Translations under genes and position numbers: made by a program
Assembly: GCA_900546645.1 (NCBI GenBank)
Contig: URDR01000001.1
Location: 21,764 to 85,763, forward strand
DNA: 64,000 nucleotides
Origin: an uncultured Bacteroides sp.
GTDB taxonomy: Bacteria; Bacteroidota; Bacteroidia; Bacteroidales; Bacteroidaceae
Direction of reading: 5' to 3'
Part shown: positions 62,833 through 64,000 of the stretch, in pieces
Numbering within the stretch: position 1 is the stretch's first letter
How the letters are laid out: each line of letters opens with the position of its first letter
The notes under the pieces: generated by a model
The model's database searches: none
The model's input: the letters and a program-made list of their open reading frames with translations, nothing else
Told to the model about the DNA's origin: nothing

Positions 62833-63810
62833 ATGGCAATGAAAAAGTTTGTAATTGGCTTTGATTTGGGAGGTACAAATTCAGTTCTTGCCCTTGTGGA
62901 TAAAGAAGGGAATGTTTCTGAACGTATTTCTTTTAAGACGCAGGAATTTCTCCGGATTGATGATTATGTAAGCCGGTGTGCAGAAGCGATTCATGCACTA
63001 GTGGAAAAAGCTGGAGGGGCAGAACAGGTCTTGGCATTAGGTATAGGTGCACCCGATGTGAACTACTGGAGCCGTTGCATTGAAAATGCAACGAATCTTC
63101 CTTGGAAGGGAATTGTTCCGCTGGCTGATGAACTGGAACAACTAACAGGCATTGCTACGGTTATCACGAATGATGCGAAGGCGGCTGCTCTAGGAGAAAT
63201 GCTTTACGGGGCGGCTAAAGGAATGAATGATTTTATTATGATTACTTTAGGAACCGGTGTGGGTAGCGGTATTGTGGTAAACGGACAAATCGTGTACGGA
63301 AAACGCAGCTTTGCCGGTGAGTTAGGCCATCTTTCGGTGCGTCCGGAAGGAGGACGCCCGTGTCCTTGTGGCAGAAAAGGATGTCTGGAAGCTTACTGTT
63401 CGGCAACGGGAGTTGCACGTACGGCTGTAGAGTTTCTGGAAGAAAGAGAGACCGAGAGTTTGCTCCGTTCTCTGCCGGTTTCATCAATTACCTCTAAAGA
63501 TGTGTATGAGGCGGCAATGAAAGGAGATCAGTTGGCTAAAGAAGTTTTTGAATATACAGGTAAATTGTTGGGAGAGGGACTTGCTGATTGTGCTACTTTC
63601 TCAGATCCGGAGGCTTTCATTCTTTTTGGCGGATTGACTCAGGCAGGAGATTTGTTGTTGGATCCGGTAGTTCGGACATATCGTAAAACGGTGTTTGAAA
63701 ATTATCGTGATACAGCTAAAATTATATATTCAGGATTAAAGGAAGCAGATGCTGCTTTATTAGGAGCTGCCGCATTAGCTTGGACAGAGAAAGGACACTG
63801 TTTGAGTTGA
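62833..63810 (+). CDS. ROK family sugar kinase
   Basis: 325 residues from the ATG at 62833 (an ATG at 62839 is also possible). Phosphate loop FDLGGTNSVLA, TNDAKAAALGE, TLGTGVGSGIVVNG and the ROK signature ELGHLSVRPEGGRPCPCGRKGCLEAYCSA with the zinc cysteines. The family phosphorylates glucose, mannose, fructose or N-acetylmannosamine. After GH92 and GH125 it is likely to act on mannose or glucose released by them. No DNA-binding domain, so it is an enzyme rather than a ROK repressor. Confidence 0.88.
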   Translation: MAMKKFVIGFDLGGTNSVLALVDKEGNVSERISFKTQEFLRIDDYVSRCAEAIHALVEKAGGAEQVLALGIGAPDVNYWSRCIENATNLPWKGIVPLADELEQLTGIATVITNDAKAAALGEMLYGAAKGMNDFIMITLGTGVGSGIVVNGQIVYGKRSFAGELGHLSVRPEGGRPCPCGRKGCLEAYCSATGVARTAVEFLEERETESLLRSLPVSSITSKDVYEAAMKGDQLAKEVFEYTGKLLGEGLADCATFSDPEAFILFGGLTQAGDLLLDPVVRTYRKTVFENYRDTAKIIYSGLKEADAALLGAAALAWTEKGHCLS

Positions 63811-63959
63811 TGGGGAATTGACAGAATGATAAATCCTTATTGTAAATCAAAAGAAAGAGCCGTGTCATCCTCACAAAGTGTGGGTTAATTGCTGTTAGAT
63901 TATAATTATAAAATCATATAAAAATGTGGAAATATATTTTATAAGTATAATCTTTTTCT
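63811..63959. other. Spacer before the last partial gene
   Basis: AT-rich, with no gene or strong hairpin. A CCTCACAAAGTGTGGG palindrome at about 63870 is weak. Confidence 0.4.
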
Positions 63960-63967
63960 TACTTTTG
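63937..63967 (+). promoter_or_regulatory. Promoter of the last partial gene
   Basis: TTTT (63937-63940), a 19-base gap, TACTTTTG (63960-63967), a full -7 match. The ATG at 63973 follows after five bases. Confidence 0.55.
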
Positions 63968-63972
63968 CATAC

Positions 63973-64000
63973 ATGAAAAAGTTAATGACAATCGGAGAGG
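63973..64000 (+). CDS. Start of a CDS cut by the window edge
   Basis: ATG at 63973 opens MKKLMTIGE. A second ATG at 63985 gives MTIGE and would leave a 17-base leader after the -7 box. The start resembles PfkB-type sugar kinases (MKK..TIGE), which would suit the preceding locus, but nine residues cannot establish this. Confidence 0.4.

Overview
The window reads as chromosomal DNA of a gut Bacteroidales, close to Bacteroides or Phocaeicola. The evidence is a SusC/SusD pair inside a carbohydrate-utilisation locus, a hybrid two-component sensor with a beta-propeller periplasmic half, upstream elements that repeatedly match the Bacteroides -7 box TAnnTTTG, very few Shine-Dalgarno sequences, many lipoproteins, and family-typical gene orders (acpP-fabF-rnc; uppS-bamA-ompH-ompH). 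Genus and species cannot be fixed by eye.

Layout. Bases 1-2403 (-) hold the sensor half of a hybrid two-component regulator that runs off the left edge. Bases 2567-6932 (-) carry a DUF3108 protein, a large Ig-like lipoprotein and a GH3-type adenylating enzyme. Bases 7161-9218 (+) carry phosphofructokinase and a tRNA-dihydrouridine synthase. Bases 9358-11889 (-) are rnc, fabF and acpP. Bases 12082-14089 (-) are two glycosyltransferases. After about 610 bases without a gene there is a plus-strand group of little-known envelope proteins (14701-18058): an alpha/beta hydrolase, two small membrane proteins, a SecD-head-like protein and a DUF4369 lipoprotein. It converges on an LtaS-like transferase. 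Bases 20003-22548 (-) are a viroplasmin-type RNase H and argS. Bases 22635-26179 (-) form a galactofuranose surface-glycan operon: glf, two GT2 enzymes and a WaaP/InaA-type kinase. pdxB (+), cysS (-), a GH97-GH43 pair (-) and murI (-) follow.

Bases 33543-39652 (-) are an outer-membrane biogenesis operon: a DUF6242 lipoprotein, uppS, bamA and two Skp/OmpH chaperones. ribD (-) diverges from prmC-recX-comF (+). Then come pyrE, an SRPBCC protein, argH, and tRNA-Gly(GCC) with tRNA-Leu(UAA).

Bases 46228-63810 (+) look like a polysaccharide utilisation region for mannose-rich glycans. The order is metallophosphatase lipoprotein, GH20 hexosaminidase, metallophosphatase with PA14, a decayed FecR fragment, SusC with an STN domain, SusD, GH92 alpha-mannosidase with PA14, a GH63-like enzyme, GH125 alpha-1,6-mannosidase and a ROK sugar kinase. 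Working model: SusCD imports mannose-rich oligosaccharides, phosphatases and GH20 remove caps, GH92 and GH125 release mannose, and the ROK kinase phosphorylates the sugar.

The main points for a second look are the orphaned STN-type SusC beside an anti-sigma fragment with no sigma gene, the PA14 module shared by two different enzymes of that locus, the soluble SecD-head-like protein, a family of AT-rich inverted repeats in spacers between housekeeping genes, and two genes whose promoter boxes sit so close to the start codon that the mRNAs may be leaderless. All product names come from reading motifs; no database search was run.
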